A stretch of DNA of 64,000 bases from positions 1-64,000 of the forward strand of contig JAFURZ010000013.1 of assembly GCA_017480785.1 (NCBI GenBank), read 5' to 3'. The notes under the pieces are model-generated. The model was not told the DNA's origin, did no database searches, and saw only the letters and a list, made by a program, of their open reading frames with translations. Both the position numbers and the translations under genes were made by a program. Source of the DNA: Bacteroidales bacterium. GTDB lineage: Bacteria > Bacteroidota > Bacteroidia > Bacteroidales > P3. Shown in pieces: positions 18,047 to 26,320 of the stretch; position 1 is the stretch's first letter, and each line of letters opens with the position of its first letter.

Positions 18047-19186
18047 ATGAGAACCAATAGCATTGGCAATCCTTTCATCATTTCAAGAAACATTCCAAAC
18101 GAATACTTCTGCGACCGAAAGGAGGAAACAGAACTCCTCGAGAAACACATTGGAAACGGAAGAAATGTGGTCCTGATTTCGCCTCGACGACTGGGAAAAA
18201 CGGAATTAATACACCATTTCTTTGCCCAAAAGCCTATCGCCGACAACTACCACACTTTCTTTGTCGACATCTATCCCGCCTCTTCTCTGCAAGAGATGTG
18301 TTACATCTTCGGCAAGTCCGTTTTCGAGCGATTGAAGTCGCGGAAAGAAAGACACTGGGAGTCTTTCTTCAGGACCATCAAGTCCCTCCGCGCCGGTTTC
18401 AAAATGGATTCTGTCACGGGAGAGCCATCCTTCGAACTTGGCATCGCATCCATCGAAAACCCCACCACAACACTGGAAGAGATTTTCTCCTATCTTGAAG
18501 AGGCGGATAGACCCTGCATAGTGGCCTTTGATGAATTCCAGCAGATTGCAGAATTCCAGGAGAAACGCATAGAGGCTACCCTGCGCGGATTAATACAGAA
18601 CTGCAGCAATACCTATTTCATATTCTGTGGCAGCAAACAGCATACCATCGAACAAATGTTCCACTCCAAAGCGCGTCCGTTCTACCAAAGTGCACAAATG
18701 ATGGATCTCAAACCATTGCCACTCGACGTTTACACCAACTTTGCACGCCATCTGTTCAACGACTACGGCAAACAGCTGGAGGCCGACGTGGTATCGACCA
18801 TCTATGACGAGTACGAAGGGACAACATGGTACATGCAGATGATACTGAACGAGATGTTTGCTCTCACCAGTGCAGGACAGACGGGCACCATCCAGATGCT
18901 GCAACAAGCCAAACACAACGTCATCAATATTCAGGAGGGCGGATATCTGACACAAATGAACATGCTTTCACCAAGACAAAAACTTGTGCTCCAGGCTATT
19001 GCCCGCGAGGAGGTGGTTAAGTCGGCCACCTCGGGAGCTTTTATCAAGAAATACTCCCTCGACTCGGCAAGTTCGGTGCAGTCGGCTCTCCGCGGATTGA
19101 AAGACAAAGAGATTGTATCAGATATCGGCCACGGGGTAAGAATCTACGACTATTTCTTTGCCTGGTGGCTGAAAAACAACTACTAA
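18047..19186 (+). CDS. P-loop ATPase of the archaeal/bacterial ATPase_2 type
   Basis: A 379-residue protein. The Walker A motif is SPRRLGKTEL (about residues 45-54) and Walker B is CIVAFDEFQQI (about 163-173); a sensor-like stretch FIFCGSKQHT follows. The C-terminal part (LSPRQKLVLQAIAREEVVKS and SSVQSALRGLKDKEIV) has winged-helix character, as in ATPase_2 proteins related to the STAND and Orc/Cdc6 groups. Such ATPases are abundant in Bacteroidales; some accompany a DUF234 nuclease-like partner, not seen here. The function is unknown beyond ATP binding. The helicase gene follows within 11 bp, which may mean a joint role in DNA handling. Confidence 0.85.
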   Translation: MRTNSIGNPFIISRNIPNEYFCDRKEETELLEKHIGNGRNVVLISPRRLGKTELIHHFFAQKPIADNYHTFFVDIYPASSLQEMCYIFGKSVFERLKSRKERHWESFFRTIKSLRAGFKMDSVTGEPSFELGIASIENPTTTLEEIFSYLEEADRPCIVAFDEFQQIAEFQEKRIEATLRGLIQNCSNTYFIFCGSKQHTIEQMFHSKARPFYQSAQMMDLKPLPLDVYTNFARHLFNDYGKQLEADVVSTIYDEYEGTTWYMQMILNEMFALTSAGQTGTIQMLQQAKHNVINIQEGGYLTQMNMLSPRQKLVLQAIAREEVVKSATSGAFIKKYSLDSASSVQSALRGLKDKEIVSDIGHGVRIYDYFFAWWLKNNY

Positions 19187-19197
19187 CCACAGCAGCC

Positions 19198-21879
19198 ATG
19201 CAACAGCGACAATTCGACCCGTGGCAGCGGGAGGCGATAGCCATCAGCGGCGGGCGGCACCTGGTGCTGGCACCGCCGGGGTGCGGCAAGACCGACATCC
19301 TGACCGAGCGGGTGGTGCACGCCCACGTGAACGGCATGGACTACGGCGACATGCTCTGCCTCACCTTCACCAACCGTGCCGCCAAGGGGATGGCGCAACG
19401 CATCGCCGACCGCACAGGCAACCCCGTGCCGGACGACCTCTTCGTGGGCAACATACACCGCTACTGCTCACAGATGCTTTTCAACCAGGGACTGGTGAAC
19501 CACAACAGCGCCATCATCGACGAGGGCGACGTGGAGAACATCATACAGGAGGAACTCTGCAAACGCCTGAAGATACAGAGCCGCACCACCGAGTTGATGC
19601 GCTACCAGCACGCCCTGTGGCAGCTCACCCTGGGCATGCGCGGCGACATCATCCTGCACGGCGACCTGCTGCATACCGGCGCCATGACCAAGCTGTGCGA
19701 TGTGCTGGGACTGCCTGCCGACGAGGAGAGCCTGGGCACCGTCTATGCCAACATCGAGCGCTATCTGGAGCGCTACAGCACCATCCACGAGTTGCCCGCC
19801 GCAAACACCATGCGGCTGGCCCGCGCCTACCAGCAATACAAGACCGACAACGACCTGCTCGACTACGACGACCTGCTGGTGCTGGCCTACCAGCATTTAG
19901 TGGGTAGTGGGCAGTGGGTAGTGGATAGCAGTCTGGGGCAAACGCTACCCACTACCCACTATCCACTACCCACTAAAAAATATTCCTGGATAGAGGTGGA
20001 CGAAGTGCAGGACCTCAACGCGCTGCAACTGGCATTGGTCGACCTTCTGGCCAAACCCGACGCCACCATCGTCTACCTGGGAGACGAGCAGCAGGCCATC
20101 TTCTCCTTCATCGGAGCCAAGCTGGAAACACTCGAGACCCTCAAGCAACGGTGCACGCTGCACCACATGCACACCAACTACCGTTCGCCGCGCTACCTGC
20201 TCGACCTGCAGAACGACTATGCCGTGTGCAACCTCGGCATACGCCGCGACATGCTGCCCACGACCGACGACACCACGGCGGCGCAGCCCTCGGACCTCTG
20301 CCTGCTCGATGTAGGCGACGCCACCCTCGAGGCCTACTATGCCGCCCGCTTTGCCAAGCGCTATGGGGAGATGACCCCCGACGGCAAGGTGGCCATTCTC
20401 GTCAGCACCAACCGCGAGGCCGACGATGTGGGCGACACCATGTCCGCCATGGGTATTCCACACTTTAAAATCAGCGGCACCGACCTCTTCTCGCTGCCCG
20501 CCATCAGACTGCTGCTGGCCCACCTCAGCGTGCTCACCGACGAGACCGTCTTCATTGCCTGGGCCCGCTTGCTTTGGGGCTTCAAGCTCACCCCCACCTA
20601 CACCGCCGCCCGTGCCCTGATGCGCGACATGCGGCGTGTGGCCATGCTGCCTTCCGACTTCCTGCTCTACCCCGACGGGGGCTCCTATCTGCAAGCATTC
20701 GTCCGCGCCTACAACAACGAGGAGCTCATCATCTTCGACACCGAGACCACCGGCCTCGACCCACGCACCGACGACATCATACAGATTGCCGCCATCCGCG
20801 TGAGGCAGGGGAAACCGGTGGGCAAGGCATTCAACATCATACTGGAGACCGACCGCGAGCTGCCGGCCACCGTCGGTGGCAAGCCGAACCCCATGCTGGA
20901 GGTGTACCGCACCAGCCGCCGGCATCCGCGGGCCGAAGGGCTGCGGATGTTCATGGACTACTGCCGCGGCAAAGTGCTCGTAGGCCACAACGTGGAGTAC
21001 GACTACCAGATACTGGACCACAACCTGCGCCGCGACTGCCCGGAGCTGCCGCTTGCCGAGCTCTGTCCCCGCCATCTCGACACGCTGAAGTACATACGGC
21101 TCGTCCGCCCGCGCCTGCGCAACTACAAGCTGGGGCACCTGCTTGACGTGTTGCACCTCGAGGGCACCAACAGCCATCAGGCGGACGACGACATCATGGC
21201 CACCCTCTCGCTGCTGACCTTCTGCCACACCTGCGCCCTGCCGCTCGTGGCGACCCAGCAGCATTTTCTGGACGAGCACGCAAAGCTGGCGGAGAAGTTC
21301 CGCCAATGCTATTCGGGCCTCTACCACCACGGCCTGCAGGCGGCCCATCAGCCGGCCACCGGCCCATCGCCCGCCCTCGTGGAGGAGTTGCAGTACGCCT
21401 ACGACCACCTGCTGGCCACCCACCTGACCGAGCCCGTCGAGAAGTGGCGTCATCTGTGCCATTACCTCGAGGCCGACCTCATACGGGCCGACCTCTACCC
21501 CACCCTGCGCACCCAGCTGGACCGCTATGTCACCGACCTCTGCACCCTCAAGGAGGCCGACCTCTGCAGCGGCTCGCTCGAGGAGCGCTACATCATCTCC
21601 ACCGTGCACAAGGCCAAGGGGCTGGAGTTCGACACCGTCATCGTGTACCGCGCCATCGACGGCAGCTACCCCGCCAGCCACAGCTGGACCGAACGGCAGA
21701 TACAGGAAGACGCCCGCCGCCTCTTTGTGGCCCTTTCACGCTCGCGCCGCCACCTCTGCGTCATCACCGACAGCTACTACGGCCGCACACCACACGTCCT
21801 CAGCCCGTTCCTCGACAAGGTGCGCTCCCATTTCACCCTCTACCACCGCACCCCCGACGGGAAGATACGCGAGGGCTGA
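19198..21879 (+). CDS. UvrD/Rep-type SF1 helicase with internal DEDDh 3'-5' exonuclease
   Basis: An 893-residue protein. Helicase motifs in order: Q-motif region, Walker A APPGCGKTD (Lys31), DYDDLL, motif II VDEVQD (about 267), motif III GDEQQAIFSFIGA, motif IV NYRSP, and late in the protein STVHKAKGLEFDTVIV (about 800) and FVALSRSRRHL. Between them, at about residues 510-680, sits a DnaQ-like exonuclease: FDTETTGLD, VGHNVEYDYQ and HQADDDIMA supply the DEDD residues. It probably unwinds and trims DNA during repair. Residues 233-260 are encoded by a palindromic insert (19896-19977) placed just before motif II. I chose ATG 19198 over 19165, which would overlap the ATPase gene. Confidence 0.88.
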   Translation: MQQRQFDPWQREAIAISGGRHLVLAPPGCGKTDILTERVVHAHVNGMDYGDMLCLTFTNRAAKGMAQRIADRTGNPVPDDLFVGNIHRYCSQMLFNQGLVNHNSAIIDEGDVENIIQEELCKRLKIQSRTTELMRYQHALWQLTLGMRGDIILHGDLLHTGAMTKLCDVLGLPADEESLGTVYANIERYLERYSTIHELPAANTMRLARAYQQYKTDNDLLDYDDLLVLAYQHLVGSGQWVVDSSLGQTLPTTHYPLPTKKYSWIEVDEVQDLNALQLALVDLLAKPDATIVYLGDEQQAIFSFIGAKLETLETLKQRCTLHHMHTNYRSPRYLLDLQNDYAVCNLGIRRDMLPTTDDTTAAQPSDLCLLDVGDATLEAYYAARFAKRYGEMTPDGKVAILVSTNREADDVGDTMSAMGIPHFKISGTDLFSLPAIRLLLAHLSVLTDETVFIAWARLLWGFKLTPTYTAARALMRDMRRVAMLPSDFLLYPDGGSYLQAFVRAYNNEELIIFDTETTGLDPRTDDIIQIAAIRVRQGKPVGKAFNIILETDRELPATVGGKPNPMLEVYRTSRRHPRAEGLRMFMDYCRGKVLVGHNVEYDYQILDHNLRRDCPELPLAELCPRHLDTLKYIRLVRPRLRNYKLGHLLDVLHLEGTNSHQADDDIMATLSLLTFCHTCALPLVATQQHFLDEHAKLAEKFRQCYSGLYHHGLQAAHQPATGPSPALVEELQYAYDHLLATHLTEPVEKWRHLCHYLEADLIRADLYPTLRTQLDRYVTDLCTLKEADLCSGSLEERYIISTVHKAKGLEFDTVIVYRAIDGSYPASHSWTERQIQEDARRLFVALSRSRRHLCVITDSYYGRTPHVLSPFLDKVRSHFTLYHRTPDGKIREG
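19896..19977 (+). repeat. Palindromic element inserted in the helicase reading frame
   Basis: Two 34-base arms (19896-19929, 19944-19977), rich in GTGGGTAGTGG and its complement, pair with three mismatches around a 14-base loop. The element is translated as about 27 residues (from GSGQWVVDSS to YPLPTKK), a length not expected between QHL and the conserved YSWIEVDEVQD of the helicase. Confidence 0.8.
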
Positions 21880-21936
21880 CGCACTTTTTTTCTCCCTCCG
21901 TTTTACTTTTACCCGACCGGAACGTATAATAAGCAA

Positions 21937-22470
21937 ATGAGCAATGCGACAGACATAGAATTGATGCAACAGGTCCGGCACGGGAGCGAGAGCGCGCTGA
22001 GAGAGGTCATCGAACGCCACCGCGAACGCCTCTTCCGGCTGGCCTGCCGCCTGCTGGGCGACCGCGACGACGCCAGCGACGCCGTGCAGGAGACCTTCAT
22101 CCGCCTCTGGCGGCATGCACGCCGCTACGACCCGCGCCAAAGCCTCGCCGCCTGGCTCTGCACCATCTGTGCCCGCCGCTGCTACGACGAGCTGCGCCGG
22201 CGCCAGCGTCACCGGAAGGCACTTGCCGAAATGCCCGTCGAGACCGCACAGCCCGACACCATGGGCACCGACGAGCTCCTCACGTTGCTGCACCAGGTGG
22301 TTACCACCCTGCCCCCCAAGCAGCAAGTGGTTTACCAGCTGCGCGAAATAGAATGCCTGTCGACCGACGAGGTGGCCCGCGCCACCCGCCTGAACGCCGA
22401 CCAGGTAAAAGCCAACCTACACGTGGCCCGCACCACGGTGCGCGAAAAACTGAAACACTATGGAATATAA
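21937..22470 (+). CDS. ECF-type RNA polymerase sigma factor (first sigma operon)
   Basis: A 177-residue protein with sigma region 2 (LRLACRLLGDRDDASDAVQETFIRLW type: GDRDDASDAVQETFIRLWR) binding the -10 region and core enzyme, and region 4 (TLPPKQQVVYQLREIECLS, then TDEVARATRLNADQVKANL) with its helix-turn-helix. There is no region 3 or region 1, as usual for ECF factors. It heads an operon with two membrane proteins; the next gene overlaps it by 11 bp, which suggests translational coupling and that its product controls this sigma factor. Confidence 0.93.
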   Translation: MSNATDIELMQQVRHGSESALREVIERHRERLFRLACRLLGDRDDASDAVQETFIRLWRHARRYDPRQSLAAWLCTICARRCYDELRRRQRHRKALAEMPVETAQPDTMGTDELLTLLHQVVTTLPPKQQVVYQLREIECLSTDEVARATRLNADQVKANLHVARTTVREKLKHYGI

Positions 22471-22774
22471 CGAACTGATAACACGGGTGCAGCAGGCACC
22501 GACCGAAGCGCCGTCGACCGACACCCTGCTCGGAGGCATGCGGAACACCCTGCGCCGACGCCGGCAGCAGCGGCAGACCCTCGTCTCGGCAGTGGCCGTA
22601 CTGGTCATCGGCGGAGCCGCAATACTTTCTCTCCCCGCATCGGAAAGGAGCACCGAGCCGACCCTTGCCGAACGCGTGAGCCGCTCGCTCGACACCCGCC
22701 CCAACGACATTCCGGCACCCCTGCTCGGATACCAGCATTCGACATTTAACCGTCAAATACTTACATTGATATGA
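22460..22774 (+). CDS. Small single-pass membrane protein, candidate anti-sigma factor
   Basis: A 104-residue protein: a charged cytoplasmic N-terminus of about 40 residues, then RRRRQQR, one membrane segment (LVSAVAVLVIGGAAILSL, about 41-58) and a short outer tail. The Arg run before the segment places the N-terminus inside. It starts within the sigma gene and ends in an ATGA overlap with the next gene. No zinc-binding anti-sigma motif is seen, so the anti-sigma role is inferred from position, topology and the matching gene in the second sigma operon (25404-25688). Confidence 0.75.
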   Translation: MEYNELITRVQQAPTEAPSTDTLLGGMRNTLRRRRQQRQTLVSAVAVLVIGGAAILSLPASERSTEPTLAERVSRSLDTRPNDIPAPLLGYQHSTFNRQILTLI

Positions 22775-23745
22775 AACGCAACCTCATCATTGTAGCGGCC
22801 GTGGCCGTTCTCTGGACCTCCTGTGGGTCGGAATACGTGGTCACCGACTCGGTGAGCCGCAACCTCGCCGGCACCCGCACCATCCTCAGCAAAGACACCA
22901 CCTCGCTGGAGAACACCCAGTGCAACGCGTGGGAGCACCAACCCCTCCCGGCACCGCAGGCCGTCGACTTCCGCGTCCTTACCGACACCATGCGCTATAT
23001 CTATTCCGTCCCGATGGAACGCGACGGATGGACCATTGCCGACGACAGCCTCACACGGCTGCTACGGCCGCAAGTCACTGTGAACAAAAGCTTCCGGTGG
23101 TTCACCACCCGCTACCGCTACACCGCCCGCTTCCCCAAGCTCGACAACCTGACGGTACCCGTCACCGAGTATCTCACCCCCGACCAGGCCCAACTCCTCT
23201 TCGGCCAAAACGAATGGCCCTCCGACTGGAACGGCGCCGACCTCTACGGCCTGCTCGACAAGCTGAACACCAAGTATGTGCGCTGGTGGAGCCACTGCTT
23301 CTTCGAGCGGCAGTATGAGCTGTACATGGCACGTGCCGACAGCGCACAGCGCACCCTGCTCGCCAACCGCCACGACACCCTCCTGGCACTGGTACTTGCC
23401 GACCTCGACGACGACACACAGGCAACACTCGCCTCCAAGGCGGAGCTTTTCCCCGAGCTCGACTTCGTCAGCGACTACAACAACTCGCTGGAAGTCCAGG
23501 CGGCCATGACGGAATGGATGGAATACTACAGCTTTGAAACCCACGTCCTCTGGAACGTCGAGCTGCCCGGCGGCCGCAGCATCGAGCACAAAGTCAGCGC
23601 CGACCGCCTGCTGTTGGACGACTACGTAATCGAGGAACACTCCGATGTGCCCAACTACTGGGCCTACGCCCTGACGCTGTTGCTGCTTGCCGGCGGCATC
23701 CTGTACACCTGCCTCCGAAGCCGCCGCACATCCCCCCTCCCGTAG
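22771..23745 (+). CDS. Lipoprotein with C-terminal membrane segment, sigma-operon member
   Basis: A 324-residue protein with a lipobox signal (LIIVAAVAVLWTSC, Cys near residue 18) and a second hydrophobic segment close to the end (YWAYALTLLLLAGGILYTCL), followed by a basic tail. The middle part is aromatic and acidic (RWFTTRYRYTARFPKLDNL, WPSDWNGADLYGLLDKLNTK) with no recognised domain. The two ends suggest both faces anchored to the inner membrane with a periplasmic sensor between. The ATGA overlap with the previous gene ties it to the sigma factor; a role as the signal input is an inference. Confidence 0.75.
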   Translation: MKRNLIIVAAVAVLWTSCGSEYVVTDSVSRNLAGTRTILSKDTTSLENTQCNAWEHQPLPAPQAVDFRVLTDTMRYIYSVPMERDGWTIADDSLTRLLRPQVTVNKSFRWFTTRYRYTARFPKLDNLTVPVTEYLTPDQAQLLFGQNEWPSDWNGADLYGLLDKLNTKYVRWWSHCFFERQYELYMARADSAQRTLLANRHDTLLALVLADLDDDTQATLASKAELFPELDFVSDYNNSLEVQAAMTEWMEYYSFETHVLWNVELPGGRSIEHKVSADRLLLDDYVIEEHSDVPNYWAYALTLLLLAGGILYTCLRSRRTSPLP

Positions 23746-23755
23746 TCCGAATGCA

Positions 23756-23789
23756 GAGGGAGATAGGTCGCGCACGACCTATCTCCCTC
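23756..23789. repeat. Perfect 15-bp-arm hairpin
   Basis: GAGGGAGATAGGTCG and its exact complement flank the loop CGCA, 10 bp after the end of the first sigma operon. No T-run follows, so it is an RNA-stabilising hairpin, a factor-dependent terminator or a dispersed palindrome rather than a standard terminator. Confidence 0.7.
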
Positions 23790-23805
23790 CCACCCCCTCC
23801 TCCCC

Positions 23806-23858
23806 TCCGTAACAACTCCGTAACAACTCCGTAACAACTCCGACACAACTCCGAGGAT
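23806..23858. repeat. 11-bp tandem repeat
   Basis: TCCGTAACAAC is repeated three times, then once as TCCGACACAAC, then partially. The 11-bp period equals that of the units in the 109-bp palindromes. Confidence 0.75.
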
Positions 23859-24056
23859 GGTCCGACAGCAGTCGGACCTAACTCGTTGATAACACGTTTT
23901 TAACCCGGACTTGAGACGACTCCGAGGCGGTTTTCGCTGGAAATCAACCACATCCGTTTTTCACCCTCTTCCGGCGGCATTCCGCGCCACAGTCCCTGCA
24001 TCAGGTGCCGCAAATGCTAAAAAAACTTAATTATATCGCGCACGACCTATTATTAT

Positions 24057-24101
24057 GCCCGCAGGGCGGGAGGGGTATTTGTTGCTCCCAGCCCTGCGGG
24101 C
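24057..24101 (-). terminator. GC-rich hairpin at the 3' end of the second sigma operon
   Basis: GCCCGCAGGGC (24057-24067) with GGGAG pairs with CTCCC, one bulged A, and GCCCTGCGGGC (91-101). It lies 40 bp beyond the stop of the minus-strand lipoprotein gene. There is no clear T-run, so terminator function is probable but not certain. Confidence 0.5.
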
Positions 24102-24140
24102 TGTAATCCGGAAATCCTGATAGGAATAAGGGGAAGAGGG

Positions 24141-24905
24141 TTATTTCACACGGAAATATATACTGGTGTCATTGTGTCGGCTTATGTAGACAAATGCATC
24201 CAATTCAATGTTATAGTCCATCACAAAAGTATTATTGCCGGGGATATTATACCATTCACAACGGCCTAATACGGAGTCGTAGGTGTAGGTGAAAGGTAAG
24301 CGGTCCGGATAATCAAAGTCATAAGGATTTGTCGAAGTAGGATATTCATGAACACATCGGTTTCCCGTGCTGTCGGTTTCAAACACCAATCTAGTGTCAG
24401 TATTAAATTCGTAGTAGGTACCCAGTACAGTAAAACTGTCCTCGTAATGCTCTATCCATTCCGTCCCCACCAGCGACGTGGGTATTACCGGGTCCTGGTC
24501 TGGTTCCAATGTGAGCGGGACGGCGGTGCCGGTGTAGGTGCCCGTCTGGCTGTCGAAGGTGATGGTTACCTGATAGTTTTCTTTCAGGCGCGCCGCCTCC
24601 CAGGCGAGCATCTCGACCTCGTTCTGGGTGGAGAAGGTGACGACGTCCTTGGTCGGCACGGCGGTGGCGCTGGAGCCGCTCTGTGCCACGGTCACACGGT
24701 GTCCCTCGCGCGCAAAGGTGTTGAGCTGGCGCAGCAGTTGGGTCATCCCCTCGTCACCGCTGACGGACACGGTGGTCTTGGCTCCGTCGACGGTGTAGTC
24801 GAGGGTGTAGCCGGTGGCCGGTGTAGTCGGCTGTTCTTTCTGGCAGGCTGCCACCATCAGGCCCAGCAGGGCCAGGCAAGCAAGGATAAGGTTTTTTGTT
24901 TTCAT
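24141..24905 (-). CDS. Lipoprotein, last gene of second sigma operon
   Basis: A 254-residue protein. The start at 24905 gives a proper lipoprotein signal (NLILACLALLGLMVAAC, Cys near residue 21); an upstream ATG at 24995 would put about 30 hydrophilic residues before it. After a Gln/Thr/Pro linker comes a beta-rich domain (YTLDYTVDGAKTTVSVSGDE), then a second one resembling small lipocalin-like lipoproteins (SLVGTEWIEHYEDSF, RLPFTYTYDSVLGRCEW). The C-terminal half has the pattern of many Bacteroidales lipoproteins that begin with L-x-G-T-x-W. Function unknown; the operon position suggests a periplasmic role in the sigma response. Confidence 0.8.
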   Translation of the reverse strand: MKTKNLILACLALLGLMVAACQKEQPTTPATGYTLDYTVDGAKTTVSVSGDEGMTQLLRQLNTFAREGHRVTVAQSGSSATAVPTKDVVTFSTQNEVEMLAWEAARLKENYQVTITFDSQTGTYTGTAVPLTLEPDQDPVIPTSLVGTEWIEHYEDSFTVLGTYYEFNTDTRLVFETDSTGNRCVHEYPTSTNPYDFDYPDRLPFTYTYDSVLGRCEWYNIPGNNTFVMDYNIELDAFVYISRHNDTSIYFRVK

Positions 24906-24918
24906 GGTGTATGTGTTT

Positions 24919-25407
24919 TTATTGGTTTTTGTATTTCTTGTATTTGTAGCTGAGGATTGTGTAGAACTGTTTCTCCTGGCGTATGTCGAAGACATAGAGC
25001 GATTTCCTGGGGTAGTAGACCATGAGGAAGTCGTTGTTGGTCAGCACAGTGTCGGGCGGTGCGCCCACGTGTCCCTTGGGGAAGAGGCTGGTGGTGGTCA
25101 TCCAGGTCTCGTCGGCGCTGCGTTGTTTCATGGCGATGGCCACGCTGTCCACCATCACGTGGAAGTCGCCGAGGAGGCGGTTCCAGGCGGTGCTGTCGGT
25201 GGCTTGGAGAATGGTGACGTCGACGGTGACGCTGTCGCCGAGGTCGTAGTCCTTGATGAAGGTGGCCTGGATGCCGTCGGTCTTATAGTATTGCCTGTAG
25301 ATGTCGCTGCATTGGCTGACAGGGAGCATCCGCGGGCGGTGGAACACCACTGCCAGCACTATGGCCACCAGCACTATGGCGATGGATATGATTTGGCTGC
25401 GTCTCAT
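24919..25407 (-). CDS. Membrane-anchored protein, second sigma operon
   Basis: A 162-residue protein: MRRSQ, one membrane segment (IISIAIVLVAIVLAVVF) and an outer domain of about 135 residues with beta character (GDSVTVDVTILQATDS, FLMVYYPRKSLYVFDI). The start at 25407 overlaps the stop of the previous gene by ATGA; longer frames upstream are Pro/Arg-rich and not believable. No recognised family. It lies 13 bp upstream of the lipoprotein gene. Confidence 0.75.
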   Translation of the reverse strand: MRRSQIISIAIVLVAIVLAVVFHRPRMLPVSQCSDIYRQYYKTDGIQATFIKDYDLGDSVTVDVTILQATDSTAWNRLLGDFHVMVDSVAIAMKQRSADETWMTTTSLFPKGHVGAPPDTVLTNNDFLMVYYPRKSLYVFDIRQEKQFYTILSYKYKKYKNQ

Positions 25408-25688
25408 TGGCAAAGCATGGTTTGTTCTATTGACTGGAGGGTGTCGGCGAGGCTGTACTGGCCGTTGGTGGGGTGCCGCGACACGCTGTTGCCGGCCCTG
25501 GAGGAGAAGGGGAAGAGCAGGAGGAACGTCAGGCAGGCCGCGGCGGCGTAGCGGCGCAGGTCGGCGCGGCGCTGGTGGCGGAGGCACCAGGCAGGCAGGT
25601 CGGCGCTGTCGTGCTGTGCCATGCGTCTCACGCGTCCTTCGGCGGCAAGGGCGTCAAGCATCTGTTCGAGGTCTGTTTCTTGTGTCAT
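25404..25688 (-). CDS. Small single-pass membrane protein, candidate anti-sigma factor
   Basis: A 94-residue protein: acidic N-terminus (MTQETDLEQMLDALAAEG), basic stretch (RHQRRADLRR), a membrane segment (YAAAACLTFLLLFPF, about 47-61) and a short outer tail. It begins 35 bp before the sigma gene ends, and ends in an ATGA overlap with the next gene. Size, topology and position mirror the gene at 22460-22774, although sequence similarity is slight. Anti-sigma role inferred. Confidence 0.72.
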   Translation of the reverse strand: MTQETDLEQMLDALAAEGRVRRMAQHDSADLPAWCLRHQRRADLRRYAAAACLTFLLLFPFSSRAGNSVSRHPTNGQYSLADTLQSIEQTMLCQ

Positions 25689-26190
25689 TGGATATATTGT
25701 TTGCGTTGTTTCTCATTTTCTCTATGATACGCCGTTGCATCTTGTAGACGCTGTCGGGTTTTATCTTCAGGCTCTCGGCAATCTCGCTGGTGTCGTAGCC
25801 GGCGAAGAGGAGCTTCAGGTAGTGCCGCTCGCGGTGTGAGAGGCCGTCGGTGAGCTCTTCCACCCTGTCGCGGGCGTCGTGTCCGCCGTCGTCCCGGAGG
25901 TCGTCCGTCACCTCGTCGAGGGGCACCCACTGGCGGCGGAGGCGACGGAAGTGGCGCGAGAGGCGGCTGCGGCAACGCGAGGCCACCCAGTAATACTCTT
26001 TCCACGGCGGCACATCGTCGGACAGGTCGGGCAGCCGTCGCCAGATGGCGATATAGCAGTCCTGCATCAGTTCGGTGCACCGGACCGTGTCGCCTTGCGA
26101 GTAGCGCCAGCAGAGGCGGCGTATCAGCCCTTGATGGCACTCGACAAGACGGGCAAAACGCCTCTCGAGTATGGTGTAGTCATCGTTCAT
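25654..26190 (-). CDS. Sigma-70 family (ECF-like) sigma factor, second operon
   Basis: A 178-residue protein with region 2 (LMQDCYIAIWRRLPDL preceded by LIRRLCWRYSQGD) and region 4 (LSHRERHYLKLLFAGYDTS, then EIAESLKIKPDSVYKMQRR). The C-terminal tail is hydrophilic. Region 2 is more divergent than in the sigma factor at 21937-22470, so the two are not recent copies. It heads a four-gene minus-strand operon with three membrane or lipoprotein genes. A hairpin at 26218-26252 lies in its probable leader. Confidence 0.88.
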   Translation of the reverse strand: MNDDYTILERRFARLVECHQGLIRRLCWRYSQGDTVRCTELMQDCYIAIWRRLPDLSDDVPPWKEYYWVASRCRSRLSRHFRRLRRQWVPLDEVTDDLRDDGGHDARDRVEELTDGLSHRERHYLKLLFAGYDTSEIAESLKIKPDSVYKMQRRIIEKMRNNANNISNDTRNRPRTDA

Positions 26191-26217
26191 CGGATGCCGT
26201 AGTCTCTATATATAATA

Positions 26218-26252
26218 ATCCCCCTAATGTCCGTTTTCGGGAATTGGGGGAT
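26218..26252 (-). promoter_or_regulatory. Hairpin in the leader of the second sigma operon
   Basis: ATCCCCC (26218-26224) pairs with GGGGGAT (26246-26252), and the inner bases AAT and TCCG pair further with small bulges. It is 28 bp upstream of the sigma start. It could act in the leader RNA or as an operator; no standard -7/-33 promoter is visible nearby. Confidence 0.4.
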
Positions 26253-26320
26253 GCTGTTTTAACTTTATTTAACTTTCGGAGGGGTTTCCGGTTTTCGCCA
26301 CGGGGGCGGGAAGGGAAAGG

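Larger units (their letters stand above)
23746..24140. other. Gene-free stretch between convergent sigma operons, rich in repeats
   Basis: About 395 bp with no convincing gene. It holds a 15-bp-arm hairpin (23756-23789), four 11-bp tandem units of TCCGTAACAAC type (about 23806-23858), a second copy of TCGCGCACGACCTAT (24036-24050; the first is inside the hairpin at 23768-23782) and a GC-rich hairpin (24057-24101). Confidence 0.75.
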
